Below are positions 25,867 through 34,150 of a DNA stretch of 64,000 nt, piece by piece; the stretch's first letter is position 1; each line of letters starts with the position of its first letter. The stretch comes from Sorangium cellulosum So ce56 (GTDB lineage Bacteria; Myxococcota_A; Polyangia; Polyangiales; Polyangiaceae): assembly GCF_000067165.1 (NCBI RefSeq), contig NC_010162.1:2356001-2420000 (forward strand), read 5' to 3'. The position numbers were made by a program, and so were the translations under genes. Under the pieces are notes generated by a model that did not search any database, was not told the DNA's origin, and worked only from the letters and a program-made list of their open reading frames with translations.

Positions 25867-27471
25867 GTGAGCGCATCGACCGATCCGACCCATCTTTCAG
25901 CGACCGCGCTCGCCACGCTCCTTTCGGCGCGCGAGATCAGCTCCGAGGAGCTCACGCGGGCGCACCTGGCGCGCATCGAGGCGCTCGAGCCGCGGCTCCG
26001 CGCCTTCACCCAGGTGCTCCGCGACGAGGCGCTCGCGGCCGCCCGCGGCCTCGACGAGGAGCGCCGTCGCGGGGACGTCCGCGGCCCGCTCCACGGGCTC
26101 CCGATCACCGTGAAGGAGTCGCTCGACATGGCCGGCATGGCCTCCACGCTCGGCGTCGCTTCCCGCAAGGGGCACCGGGCGACCAGCGACGCGACGGTGA
26201 CCGCGCTGCTCCGGCGCGCGGGGGCCGTGATCCTCGGGCGCACGAACGTCTCGCAGCTGCTCCTGTACAACGAGGCGCGCAACCCGCTCTTCGGGCAGAC
26301 GGCGAACCCGTGGAGCCTCGATCACAGCCCGGGCGGCTCGTCCGGCGGCGAGGCGGCCGCCATCGCGGCGGGGATGTCGCCGCTCGGGATCGGCACGGAC
26401 ATCGGCGGCAGCATCCGCGTCCCCGCGCACTGCTGCGGCATCGTCGGCCTCAAGCCCACGCTCGATCGCTGGACCAACAAGGGGAGCAACACGGCGCTCC
26501 TCGGACAGGAGGCGATCCGCGCGCAGATCGGGCCGATGGCCAGGAGCGCCCGCGACGTCGCGCTCGTCATGTCCGAGCTCGATCCCGCGTCGATGGCGGA
26601 GCTCGACGTGCGCGTGCCGCCGTTCCCGATCGTCGAGCCGGGGAGCGTCGAGGTGGCGCGCCTGCGCGTCGGGTTCTACTGCGACGACGGGCTGGTGCCT
26701 CCCTCGACCGCCGTCGCCCGCGCCGTCACGAAGGCGGCGTCGGCCCTGCGCGCGCGCGGCGCGACGGTCGTGCCGTTCACGCCGCCCGGGATCCCCGACG
26801 CGGTCTACGCGTACTTCGCGGCGCTCTCGGCGGACGGCGGCGCGACGGCGCTGTCGCTCCTCGACGCCGGCGAGGACGGCCGCGAGGGGACGGACATCGA
26901 CGTCTCGCTCCGCTCGCTCCGCACGATGGCTTCGCTCCCGCCGCTCGCGCGCCGCGCCGCCGCGCGCGTCGCTGGTCTCGCGGGCGAGCGGCGGCTCCAG
27001 CGTCTCCTCGAGGTCACCGGGCCGAAGTCGGTCTCGGAGTTCTGGCGCACCACGCACGCCCTGCGCGAGGCGCGCGCCGCGATCGCGTCGGCGATGCGCG
27101 CCGAAGCGCTCGACCTGCTGCTCTGCCCGCCGTACGCCACGCCGGCCCTGCCGCACGCCGCGTCGCGCGACTTCGTCCTCGCGGGCAGCGCCGCGATGCT
27201 GTGGAACCTCACGCAGTTCCCGGCCGGCGTCGTCCCCGTGACCCGCGTGCGGCCCGAGGAGGCGCGCCGCGAGCGGCCGCGCGACCGGCTGGAGAAGCGG
27301 GCCGCCGAGGTCGATGCGAAGAGCGTGGGCCTGCCCGTCGGGGTGCAGGTGGTCGGCTTCCCCTTCACCGAACACGTGGTGATGGCCGCCATGATCGCCA
27401 TCGAGGACGAGCTCGCCGGCGAGGCCGATCGGCCCGTCACGCCTGTCTCACCGCCCTCGCTCGCCGGATGA
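25867..27471 (+). CDS. Amidase signature family hydrolase
   Basis: 534 aa, cytoplasmic. The amidase-signature Ser-cisSer-Lys triad is visible: Lys in PITVKESLD, cis-Ser in SPGGSSGGEAAAIAAG, and the nucleophile region GTDIGGSIRVPAHCCG. The length and the C-terminal insertion resemble fatty-acid-amide-hydrolase-like members more than GatA; GatB and GatC partners are not adjacent. The substrate (an amide or acyl amide) cannot be inferred. It starts at GTG 25867 with no strong ribosome site, 89 bp from the divergent hrpB start. It could contribute to nitrogen scavenging, but that is speculation. Confidence 0.9.
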   Translation: MSASTDPTHLSATALATLLSAREISSEELTRAHLARIEALEPRLRAFTQVLRDEALAAARGLDEERRRGDVRGPLHGLPITVKESLDMAGMASTLGVASRKGHRATSDATVTALLRRAGAVILGRTNVSQLLLYNEARNPLFGQTANPWSLDHSPGGSSGGEAAAIAAGMSPLGIGTDIGGSIRVPAHCCGIVGLKPTLDRWTNKGSNTALLGQEAIRAQIGPMARSARDVALVMSELDPASMAELDVRVPPFPIVEPGSVEVARLRVGFYCDDGLVPPSTAVARAVTKAASALRARGATVVPFTPPGIPDAVYAYFAALSADGGATALSLLDAGEDGREGTDIDVSLRSLRTMASLPPLARRAAARVAGLAGERRLQRLLEVTGPKSVSEFWRTTHALREARAAIASAMRAEALDLLLCPPYATPALPHAASRDFVLAGSAAMLWNLTQFPAGVVPVTRVRPEEARRERPRDRLEKRAAEVDAKSVGLPVGVQVVGFPFTEHVVMAAMIAIEDELAGEADRPVTPVSPPSLAG

Positions 27472-27589
27472 CGCGGCGAACGCCGGGAGCCGGCTGACCA
27501 GGACGACACCGGAGCTCGATGACGCCGCCGCGCGGTCGCTGTCCGGCGCATCCACAGTCGACAAAAGCTGAAGCCCTACAAAGCCGAAA

Positions 27590-27618
27590 GGTCCGCCGGA
27601 GAACCTCTCCGCCGGACC
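27590..27618 (-). terminator. Rho-independent terminator of tRNA-Pro
   Basis: A 13-bp stem with one mismatch (GGTCCGCCGGAGA against TCTCCGCCGGACC on the plus strand) lies directly 3' of the tRNA. On the minus strand it is followed by TTTCGGCTTTG, a weak T-tract. Confidence 0.75.
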
Positions 27619-27620
27619 AG

Positions 27621-27695
27621 TCGGGGCGAGTGGATTCGAACCACCGACCCCTTGACCCCCAGTCAAGTGCGCTAACCAGGCTGCGCTACGCCCCG
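27621..27695 (-). tRNA. tRNA-Pro (anticodon GGG)
   Basis: 75 nt on the minus strand. The acceptor stem CGGGGCG pairs with CGCCCCG, followed by discriminator A. The D arm is GCGC-AGCCTGGTTA-GCGC, and the anticodon stem CTTGA/TCAAG encloses CTGGGGG, giving anticodon GGG. The T arm is GGTGG-TTCGAAT-CCACT. The 3' CCA is not encoded. A terminator hairpin follows at 27590-27618. Confidence 0.95.
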
Positions 27696-27905
27696 AGCCA
27701 CTCCGCCGCCACGTTTCGGTGCGGAGCGAGGGCGCACCGTAGTCGAAGCCTTGGGAATTGCAAGGGCATCGCATCGAGGATCGCAGACGCGCTCCAGACG
27801 GGGCGTTTGGCGCTGGATGCCAGCCGGGCGCGGGGCGCGGATCGTCCGACGAAAACGCCGGGGCTCTCCGCGCGACGTCGCGGGCGCGCGATCCGAGCGG
27901 CGCCA

Positions 27906-29009
27906 TCAGATGCCGCGGAGCGCGGCAGCGAGGCCCTGCGCCGTGTTGTCCGCGACGAGGATCCCGTCGTCGCTCCTGGCCCATGCGACCACGTCGCCCG
28001 CGTCGCAGGCGATGACCGGCACGCCGAGCGCGCGCGCCTCGCGGATCACCGTGGGGGCGGCCTCGTGCGATGAAGGGTGCAGCAGCACGTCTGCTGCGCC
28101 GATCCATGCGAGCGCTTCCCTCCGCGGGAGCGTGCCCGTGAAGCGCACCGCCGCGTTGCCGTCGCTCGTCGCCGTGACGCCCGCGCCGCGCGGGCTCCCT
28201 GCATCGAGGTCGCCGCGGCTCGCGAGGCGCTCGAGCGCGCCGCGCTCTGGACCGTCTCCGACGACGACGAGGCGCAACCCGGGTCCAGCGGCGCGCACCG
28301 CCTCGATCGCGAGCTCGACCCGCTTCGTCGGGATCAGCCGACACGCGACGACGGCGAGGCGCTCGCCGGGGCCCTTCACGATCTCGCGACGGAGCGCGGC
28401 AGCGCGCCCCGCCACCGGCGGCAGATCGAACACGGGGGGCTCGACGCGCGAGGCGAGTTCCAGCGCGCGCGCCTGCTCCGGAGCGAGCGAGCCTGCGAGC
28501 GCGTCGCGCAGCGCGCGCGCCGCGAAGATGAAGCGCGCGTCGCGCCGGAGGAGCGCGCTCACCACCGCGGCGCGAGCCGCGCGCGGCGCGCGGAGCAGGA
28601 GCCGGACGTCGGCGCCGTGCGCGTGCACCTCGAGCGGCGTGCGCGGAAGCGCGAGCAGGAGCGGCCACGCGCACGGGATGATCCAGTGCGCCACCGCGCG
28701 ATCGACCGGCCCGATCTCACGGAGCCGCTCGAGCACGCCGGCCGCGAACGGCGCCACGGAGAGCAGCCGCAGAGGCGACTCGCGCGCGCGCGCCACGGCG
28801 CCGGGCCACGCGAACAGCGCGCCCCCGCCTGCCCGATGGACGACGAGCCGGCCGTCCCGCGAAGGTGGATCGAGGATCGAGCCCCCGGCGGCGATCACGT
28901 GGACCTCGGCGCCGCTGCGCGCGAGCGCCTCCGCCGACGACCGCACGAAATGGCCGGAGGGATCCTCGTCGCTGACAGGATAGGACGTCGTGACCACCAC
29001 GGCGCGCAT
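27906..29009 (-). CDS. Glycosyltransferase family 4 protein
   Basis: 367 aa, GT-B fold. The N-terminal Rossmann half starts MRAVVVTTSYPVSDEDPSGHFV, with the typical glycine-containing acceptor region. The C-terminal donor-binding half has VACRLIPTKRVELAIEAV, LRLVVVGDGPERGALE, VRFTGTLPRREALAWIGAADVLLHPSSHEAAPTVIREARALGVP in segments, with the GT4 E-x7-E motif (EAAPTVIREA). It likely transfers a sugar from a nucleotide donor onto a polysaccharide or lipid; the substrate is unknown. It is peripheral or cytoplasmic, with no membrane segment. It is isolated from any visible polysaccharide cluster, lying between tRNA-Pro and rpsU. Confidence 0.85.
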   Translation of the reverse strand: MRAVVVTTSYPVSDEDPSGHFVRSSAEALARSGAEVHVIAAGGSILDPPSRDGRLVVHRAGGGALFAWPGAVARARESPLRLLSVAPFAAGVLERLREIGPVDRAVAHWIIPCAWPLLLALPRTPLEVHAHGADVRLLLRAPRAARAAVVSALLRRDARFIFAARALRDALAGSLAPEQARALELASRVEPPVFDLPPVAGRAAALRREIVKGPGERLAVVACRLIPTKRVELAIEAVRAAGPGLRLVVVGDGPERGALERLASRGDLDAGSPRGAGVTATSDGNAAVRFTGTLPRREALAWIGAADVLLHPSSHEAAPTVIREARALGVPVIACDAGDVVAWARSDDGILVADNTAQGLAAALRGI

Positions 29010-29117
29010 CGGGACCTCACCAGGCTGGGCGCGGCGCGGGCACCGCCTTCGCGTCGCTCAGGCGCGCAGCCGCGGTTGCATCACGCTGCCGGGGCAACTG
29101 CTGGACGAACAAAATGA

Positions 29118-29179
29118 CAAGACGCAGAGCACGCCGCGGACGCTCGAATCAAGCGTCCGTGTGCGTCTTCTGCGTCTTG
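29118..29179 (-). terminator. Nested-hairpin terminator downstream of rpsU
   Basis: Outer arms CAAGACGCAGA (29118-29128) and TCTGCGTCTTG (29169-29179) are perfectly complementary. Inner arms CGGACGCT (29137-29144) and AGCGTCCG (29152-29159) form a second stem. On the minus strand the outer stem is followed by TCATTTTGTT, consistent with an intrinsic terminator after rpsU. Confidence 0.65.
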
Positions 29180-29210
29180 GCCGGCTGCTCTTGCGCGAGG
29201 TGGGGTCGCT

Positions 29211-29435
29211 CTAGGCGACCATGTCCATCTTCGACCGCTTCCGGCGGCGACGAGCGGCCTCCGAGGCCTTCTTCCGGCGCTTCACGGACGGCTTCATGTA
29301 GTGCCGACGGCGCTTCAGCTCGCGGAGGATCCCCTCGGCGGCCATCTTCCTCTTGAGATGTTTGATGGCGCGCTCGATACCCTTGTCGCCCACGGCGACC
29401 TCGAGCGGTTTGCACTGAATGGCGTCTGTCGGCAT
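29211..29435 (-). CDS. rpsU: 30S ribosomal protein S21
   Basis: Small-subunit protein at the mRNA exit platform, 74 aa, a normal length. It begins MPTDAIQCKPLEVAVGDKG and is followed by the basic helices IERAIKHLKRKMAAEGILREL and KRRRHYMKPSVKRRKK. It ends in an Arg/Lys-rich tail. ATG 29435 is the family start; the nearest GAGG is about 14 bases upstream, so the ribosome site is weak. The leader on the minus strand contains a GC-rich stem followed by a run of six T at about 29460-29466, which could act as an attenuator. Nested hairpins after the stop form a terminator. Confidence 0.95.
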   Translation of the reverse strand: MPTDAIQCKPLEVAVGDKGIERAIKHLKRKMAAEGILRELKRRRHYMKPSVKRRKKASEAARRRRKRSKMDMVA

Positions 29436-29716
29436 GTCTCGAAGCGTCCTCTGCTGGGGAAAAAACTGGCCCACTCGGCGGGCGAAATGCAAGCCGGCGG
29501 GGGCCGGCAGCGCGGGGCGCGCACTATGGCAGAGGCCTTCTAGCCTCGCAAGACCTCCCGGTCGTCGCGCAGCACGACGTCACGGCGCGCCGTCCGGGCT
29601 GTTTCGCCTGTCCCGCCAGGCCCGCCTGATTCGTCCTGCTCGTCAGGTTTCGCCGGAATCCGCAATTCGCGCCAGATTTCTCTGGCTGTCCGTCGGTAAT
29701 TATTAGGTCTTGCACC

Positions 29717-29731
29717 TGAGAAACTTTCTAA
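29717..29731 (+). promoter_or_regulatory. Candidate PerR/Fur box before the perR-like gene
   Basis: TGAGAAA-C-TTTCTAA has the 7-1-7 inverted architecture of Fur/PerR boxes with a single mismatch, in an AT-rich stretch. It lies upstream of the PerR-like gene and suggests autoregulation of the peroxide-stress operon. Its position makes an in-frame TTG at 29710 an unlikely start codon. Confidence 0.55.
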
Positions 29732-29856
29732 GTACACATCTCGCTGTGGCCACCTCCCGGACAGGTGCTGCAAAGGGGGCGGCGTCCCGCGATGTCCGGG
29801 GGCGCGCAGTCGGCCTCGATCGCAGCGCGGTCGCGGAGGATACCCGGATCGCCTCC

Positions 29857-30396
29857 ATGCTGGCGTGCGTGCGAGCGTCGGGGCTCAAGCTGACGCCGCA
29901 GCGCCTGGCGATCGTGCGCGAGCTCGCGGCGGATCCGACGCATCCGACGGCGCAGGAGCTGTTCGAGCGGCTCCGGCCGGCGCTGCCGACCATGAGCTTC
30001 GCCACCGTCTACAACACGCTCGACGCGCTGGCGTCCGCGGGGCTGTGCGCCGCGCTGTCGCTGTCGCCAGGCGCATCGCGCTTCGATCCGAACATGGCGG
30101 CGCATCATCACGCGGTCTGCGATCGATGCGGGCTCGTCCGCGATGTGCCGTGCGAGCCGCCCGCTCCATCCGCCGAGCGCTCGGACGAGATCGCCCCCGC
30201 GCCTCTCGCTGCCGCGCCAGGCTTCGAGGTCCGCGCCGTCGAGCGGATCTACCGGGGGCTCTGCGCTGCCTGCGCGAAGGGCGCCAGGGGTGGCGAAGGC
30301 GCGCGCGGCAAGGCGCGAGACGCCGGGCGAAGCGCGGCGAACAGTCGACTCCACCCTGCAGGGGCTCGAGGGGCGCGGCGCCCTGGACGTGTCTAG
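29857..30396 (+). CDS. PerR-like Fur-family metalloregulator
   Basis: 179 aa from ATG 29857. The winged HTH has GLKLTPQRLAIVRELAADPTHPTAQELFERL and MSFATVYNTLDALASAGL. Metal-site residues match PerR: His of THPTA, Asp of RFDPN, AHHHAVC and RDV. Structural zinc pairs CDRC and CAAC are present. An insertion of about 20 residues (PPAPSAERSDEIAPAPLAA) interrupts the dimerisation domain, and the tail is Arg/Gly-rich. PerR proteins derepress peroxide-defence genes on metal-catalysed oxidation. The start is uncertain: GTG 29746 is in frame upstream, and neither has a good ribosome site. Rubrerythrin and its partners follow on the same strand. Confidence 0.85.
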   Translation: MLACVRASGLKLTPQRLAIVRELAADPTHPTAQELFERLRPALPTMSFATVYNTLDALASAGLCAALSLSPGASRFDPNMAAHHHAVCDRCGLVRDVPCEPPAPSAERSDEIAPAPLAAAPGFEVRAVERIYRGLCAACAKGARGGEGARGKARDAGRSAANSRLHPAGARGARRPGRV

Positions 30397-30483
30397 CGGA
30401 TCCATCGCGCCGCCGAACCGACCCGCGCGGGCACCAGGGACTCATCATCCCAGCCGTTCAACCGAAGGAAGGAGAGCGAACCC

Positions 30484-30912
30484 ATGACAACCAAGCAGCT
30501 TACGGGCACGAAGACGCACCAGAACCTGAAGGACGCGTTCGCCGGGGAGTCGCAGGCCAACCGCCGCTACCTGTACTTCGCAAAGGTCGCCGACGTCGAA
30601 GGTCGCCCCGATGTCGCCGGTCTCTTCAAGGACACGGCGGACGGCGAGACCGGCCACGCGCACGGCCACCTCGACTACCTCAAGCAGGCGGGCGACCCGG
30701 CGACCGGCTTGCCGATCGGCAGCACGGAGAAGAACCTGAAGGCCGCCGTCGCCGGCGAGACCCACGAGTACGAGACGATGTACCCGGGCTTCGCGAAGGA
30801 GGCCCGCGACGAGGGATTCGAGGACATCGCGGAGTGGTTCGAGACGCTCGCGAAGGCCGAGAAGTCTCACGCCGGGCGCTTCACGAAGGCGCTGCAGTCG
30901 CTCGACTTCTGA
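30484..30912 (+). CDS. Rubrerythrin-type ferritin-like peroxidase (no rubredoxin domain)
   Basis: 142 aa. Ferritin-like four-helix bundle with di-iron ligands in FAGESQANRRY, DGETGHAHGH, VAGETHEYETMY and AKAEKSHAGRF. The C-terminal rubredoxin domain of classical rubrerythrin is absent (no CxxC), so it is the short, sulerythrin-like form. It likely reduces hydrogen peroxide in the cytoplasm, with electrons supplied by a separate donor, possibly the Fe-S protein encoded next. GAAGGAAGGAGAGC is a strong ribosome site. It probably shares a transcript with the PerR-like gene, as no second PerR box is seen in the 87-bp gap. Confidence 0.92.
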   Translation: MTTKQLTGTKTHQNLKDAFAGESQANRRYLYFAKVADVEGRPDVAGLFKDTADGETGHAHGHLDYLKQAGDPATGLPIGSTEKNLKAAVAGETHEYETMYPGFAKEARDEGFEDIAEWFETLAKAEKSHAGRFTKALQSLDF

Positions 30913-31080
30913 GATCGACGACGCGAGAGCGCGAGCGCTCCGGGGCGCGCCGAGCCGACGGCGACTCGACCCGGGGCGCGCGCGCCGTCGCGGCCCCGAC
31001 GGCCGTCCGGCGCCGGGCCGCGCGGCGAGCCGTCCCTTCGCGCCGTACCCCATGTTGACGATGTTGAGAGGAGCCGACCA

Positions 31081-32439
31081 GTGAGCGTCATCCGGCGTGC
31101 ACCAGACCGTCCACCGGCGACATCGCCGAACGACGAGCGATATCTCGAGCCCCGCGATCTCGAGGCAGAGCTGCGGCGGACGTTCCAGATCTGTCACGAG
31201 TGCCGCATGTGCGTCGGGTATTGCGGCTCGTTCCCCGAGCTCTTCGCGCGCGTCGACAGGGACATCGAGGCCGGCGTCGCCGAAGGCGCCGAGGCCCTCA
31301 CCTACGATGACTTCAAGGCCGTCGGCGACGAGTGCTGGCAGTGCAAGCTCTGCTACATCAAGTGCCCGTACACGGCCGACGAGCACGCCTACGAGCTCCT
31401 GGATTTCCCGCGCGTGCTCGCGCGAGAGCGCGCGGTGCGCGCCCAGCGGGAGGGCATCCCGCTGGTGGACAGGATCCTCGGCGAGCCGCAGCTGATCGGC
31501 GAGCTGGGCTCCGGCGCCGTCGCGCCGCTCGCGAACCTCGTGCAGGCGAGCCGCCTGCTGCGCAAGGTGCAGGAGAAGGTGACCGGGATCTCGTCGGAGT
31601 TCCCGCTCCCGGAGATGGCGCGCAGGCCGTTCTCGTCCTGGTTCGCGGAGCACGGCGCCGCGGCCGGCGCCGGCAAGCAAGGCGACGTGGTGCTCTTCGC
31701 GACCTGCTACGGCGAGTACAACACGCCCGCGGTCCCCGAGGCGGCGGTCCGCGTCCTCGAGCACAACGGCTACGCGGTGCACGTCCCTGGCTGCTCGTCG
31801 GCGGACGATCCGCGAGACACCCCTGCGGGGGCGCTGACGTGCTGCGGGATGCCGAACCTCGACGGCGGCGATCTCGCGGCCTTCACCGCGAAGGTGAAGC
31901 ACAACGTCGCGCTCCTGCTCCCGCACGTGCGCCGGGGGAGGAAGATCGTCGTGATCGGCCCGACGTGCGGCTACACGATGAAGAAGGAGTGGCCGGAGTA
32001 CCTGCAGACGGCGGAGGCGCGCGAGGTCGCGGCCGCGACGGTCGACATGATGGAGTTCCTCGTCCTGCTCGGCCGCGAGAAGAAGCTCAACCGCGAGTTC
32101 AAGAAGGGGCTCGGCACGATCGCGTACCACGCCGCGTGCCACCTGCGCGCGCAGAAGATCGGCTTCCCGGGCGCCAGGGTGCTCGGCGTCGTCCCCGACA
32201 CCGACGTGCGCGTCATCGAGCAGTGCTCGGCGGTCGACGGCACGTGGGGGATGAAGGCGGCCCACTACGAGACCGGGCGCAAGTACGCGTCGAAGCTCGT
32301 GCGCGGCGTCGCCGGCGCGGACGTCATCGTCAGCGACTGCACCCTCGCGGGTCTCAGGATGGTCAAGGAGAACGGCGCGAAGGTGCTGCACCCGGTCGAG
32401 GCGCTCGCCCACGCGTACGGGCTCGGCCCGACGCCGTGA
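31081..32439 (+). CDS. Fe-S oxidoreductase with two CCG domains (GlpC/HdrB-like)
   Basis: 452 aa from a GTG with GAGAGGAG upstream. Two [4Fe-4S] motifs lie near the N-terminus (CHECRMCVGYC and CWQCKLCYIKC). Two CCG-type cysteine-rich domains follow (CYGEYN with CCGMPN; then CGYTM, HAACHLRAQ and CSAVDGTWG). This is the layout of GlpC/GlcF/HdrB electron-transfer subunits; no flavin dehydrogenase partner is encoded here. Placed between rubrerythrin and DUF3501, it is most simply an electron carrier for peroxide reduction. That rubrerythrin/Fe-S/DUF3501 grouping recurs in other Proteobacteria, as far as I recall. Cytoplasmic, possibly membrane-associated. Confidence 0.88.
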   Translation: MSVIRRAPDRPPATSPNDERYLEPRDLEAELRRTFQICHECRMCVGYCGSFPELFARVDRDIEAGVAEGAEALTYDDFKAVGDECWQCKLCYIKCPYTADEHAYELLDFPRVLARERAVRAQREGIPLVDRILGEPQLIGELGSGAVAPLANLVQASRLLRKVQEKVTGISSEFPLPEMARRPFSSWFAEHGAAAGAGKQGDVVLFATCYGEYNTPAVPEAAVRVLEHNGYAVHVPGCSSADDPRDTPAGALTCCGMPNLDGGDLAAFTAKVKHNVALLLPHVRRGRKIVVIGPTCGYTMKKEWPEYLQTAEAREVAAATVDMMEFLVLLGREKKLNREFKKGLGTIAYHAACHLRAQKIGFPGARVLGVVPDTDVRVIEQCSAVDGTWGMKAAHYETGRKYASKLVRGVAGADVIVSDCTLAGLRMVKENGAKVLHPVEALAHAYGLGPTP

Positions 32440-32473
32440 ACCTCGGTCCGACGTCGTCAAGGAGAGGAGCGTC

Positions 32474-33049
32474 ATGCGTCCCATCGATCGCAACGAGGTG
32501 CTCGGGATCGGCGAATACGAGGCGATCCGCGAGCGATTCCGCAGCCGCATCATCGAGGAGAAGCGGCCCCGCCGCGTGCGGATCGGAGACCACCTGACCG
32601 CGGTGTTCGAGAACCGCGACTCGGTGCTCTTCCAGATCCAGGAGATGCTCCGCACCGAACGCATCACGAGCGAGAGCGGCATCCTCCACGAGATCGAGAC
32701 GTACAACGATCTCATCCCGGGCGCGGGGCAGCTCAGCCTGACGCTCTTCGTCGAGATCCCCGATCGAGCGCTGCGCGACCGGATGCTCATCGATCTGGTG
32801 GGCCTCGAGGACGCCGTGTCGATCGAGATCGACGGCGTCGCCGCGCGGGCGCTCGGCAAGCGCGAGGGATCGATGGAAGACCGCACGACGGCCGTGCATT
32901 ACCTCAAGGCGGATCTCCCGGCCGAGGCGCAGGCCGCGATCAAGGCGAGGAAGGCGGCGGTATCGCTCGTCGTCGGGCACCCGCGCTACGCGGTGAAGGC
33001 GCCGCTCGGGAGGGCGACCCTGGAGAAGCTCGCCGAGGACCTGTCCTAG
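32474..33049 (+). CDS. DUF3501 family protein
   Basis: 191 aa, soluble. It starts MRPIDRNEVLGIGEYEAIRERFRSRIIEEKRPRRVRIGDH in pieces typical of DUF3501, with the family core FENRDSVLFQIQEMLRTERI and later EIETYNDLIPG. No catalytic motif is evident. Its function is unknown; the context (same strand, 34 bp after the Fe-S protein, downstream of rubrerythrin) ties it to peroxide or oxygen stress. GGAGAGGAG precedes the ATG. The thioesterase gene follows after only 5 bp. Confidence 0.88.
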   Translation: MRPIDRNEVLGIGEYEAIRERFRSRIIEEKRPRRVRIGDHLTAVFENRDSVLFQIQEMLRTERITSESGILHEIETYNDLIPGAGQLSLTLFVEIPDRALRDRMLIDLVGLEDAVSIEIDGVAARALGKREGSMEDRTTAVHYLKADLPAEAQAAIKARKAAVSLVVGHPRYAVKAPLGRATLEKLAEDLS

Positions 33050-33054
33050 CCGCG

Positions 33055-33498
33055 ATGGTCTCCCTCGATCGCCCGATCAAGTTCGAAGACGTCGACGCCG
33101 CGAACATCGTCTTCTTCGCGCGCTTCCTCAACTACGCGCACGAGGCGATGGAGCGGTTCTTCGCGCCGCTCGACGGAGGCTACGCAGGGCTCATCCTCGA
33201 GCGGCGGATCGGGCTGCCGGCGGTGCGGGTCGAGGCCGACTACGCGGCGCCGGTGCGTTACGGCCAGGCGCTCCGGATCGAGACGTCGGTCGTCCGTATC
33301 GGCCGGCGGAGCGCCACGCTCCGGTACCGCATGCACCGCGCCCATGACGGCGTGCTGTCGGCGGAGCTACGGCACACGGTGGTGACCACCGACCTCGTGC
33401 AGCTGGTGTCGGTCCCGATGCCGGAGGATGTCCGGGCCCTGCTCGGCGCTCACCTCGAGCTAGAGCAGGCGCCCTCCAGCGCCGGTCAACCGGCGTGA
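33055..33498 (+). CDS. 4-hydroxybenzoyl-CoA-type thioesterase (hotdog fold)
   Basis: 147 aa. It has the 4HBT signature near the N-terminus, FEDVDAANIVFFARFLNYAHEAMERF, with the catalytic Asp in the first segment, followed by the hotdog beta-sheet (VRVEADYAAPVRYGQALRIETSV). It hydrolyses an acyl- or aroyl-CoA; the true substrate is unknown (YbgC-like). Cytoplasmic. It starts 5 bp after the DUF3501 stop and overlaps the PLD-like gene by four bases, so it is part of the same transcript, although a link to peroxide stress is not obvious. Confidence 0.85.
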   Translation: MVSLDRPIKFEDVDAANIVFFARFLNYAHEAMERFFAPLDGGYAGLILERRIGLPAVRVEADYAAPVRYGQALRIETSVVRIGRRSATLRYRMHRAHDGVLSAELRHTVVTTDLVQLVSVPMPEDVRALLGAHLELEQAPSSAGQPA

Positions 33499-34142
33499 GC
33501 GCTCGGCCGGCGCGCCCGCGGGCGCGGGCACGGGCGAAGACCGAACCCGAGGCGAAGGCGCGATCGCTGCTGAAGCGGCGCGTCGAGCTGACGCTCCTCC
33601 GCGACAGGGCGCACTACGACGCGCTCGTGATGGGCGCCGTCGCGAACGCGCGCGTCTCCGTGTGGATCGCGACGGCGAACGTGAAGGAGCTGCGCGTGGA
33701 GGCGCCCATCGGATCGAGGGCGCGGGCGCGCGGCCGGTACATGTCGTTCCTCGACCTGCTCGACGCGCTCGCCGCCCGGGGGGTCGAGCTGCGCCTGCTG
33801 CACGCCGGGGTCCCGTCGCGCGCCTTCCGCGCCGAGCTCCGTCGGCGGCCCCGGCCGCCGATCGAGATGCGTCGCTGCCCGCGGGTCCACCTGAAGATGA
33901 TCGCCGTCGACGGCGCGCTCCTCTACCTCGGCTCCGCCAACCTCACCGGCGCCGGGCTCGGGGCGAAGGGCGAGGGGCGGCGGAACTTCGAGGCGGGCGT
34001 GCTCACCGACGACGACCTCCTGCTCGACGAGATGCAGGCGACGTTCGAGGCGATCTGGACCGGCGCCGAGTGCAAGGGCTGCAGGCTCCGGCCGCTCTGC
34101 CCGGGGCCGCTCGACCAGCTCGACAAAATTCCGTTGCGCTGA
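33495..34142 (+). CDS. PLD-like phosphodiesterase-domain protein, single HKD
   Basis: 215 aa from a GTG that overlaps the thioesterase stop. One HKD-type motif is visible, HLKMIAVDGALLYLGSANLT, typical of phospholipase D-like nucleases and transferases, so activity would require a dimer. The N-terminus is a basic Arg/Ala-rich stretch. The C-terminus has a conserved-looking Cys cluster, CKGCRLRPLC, which may bind metal. The family includes Nuc-like endonucleases and BfiI-type domains; the substrate is unknown. The Cys tail is unusual for simple Nuc proteins. RpiA follows 9 bp after the stop. Confidence 0.75.
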   Translation: MSARPARPRARARAKTEPEAKARSLLKRRVELTLLRDRAHYDALVMGAVANARVSVWIATANVKELRVEAPIGSRARARGRYMSFLDLLDALAARGVELRLLHAGVPSRAFRAELRRRPRPPIEMRRCPRVHLKMIAVDGALLYLGSANLTGAGLGAKGEGRRNFEAGVLTDDDLLLDEMQATFEAIWTGAECKGCRLRPLCPGPLDQLDKIPLR

Positions 34143-34150
34143 CGGTCCCG

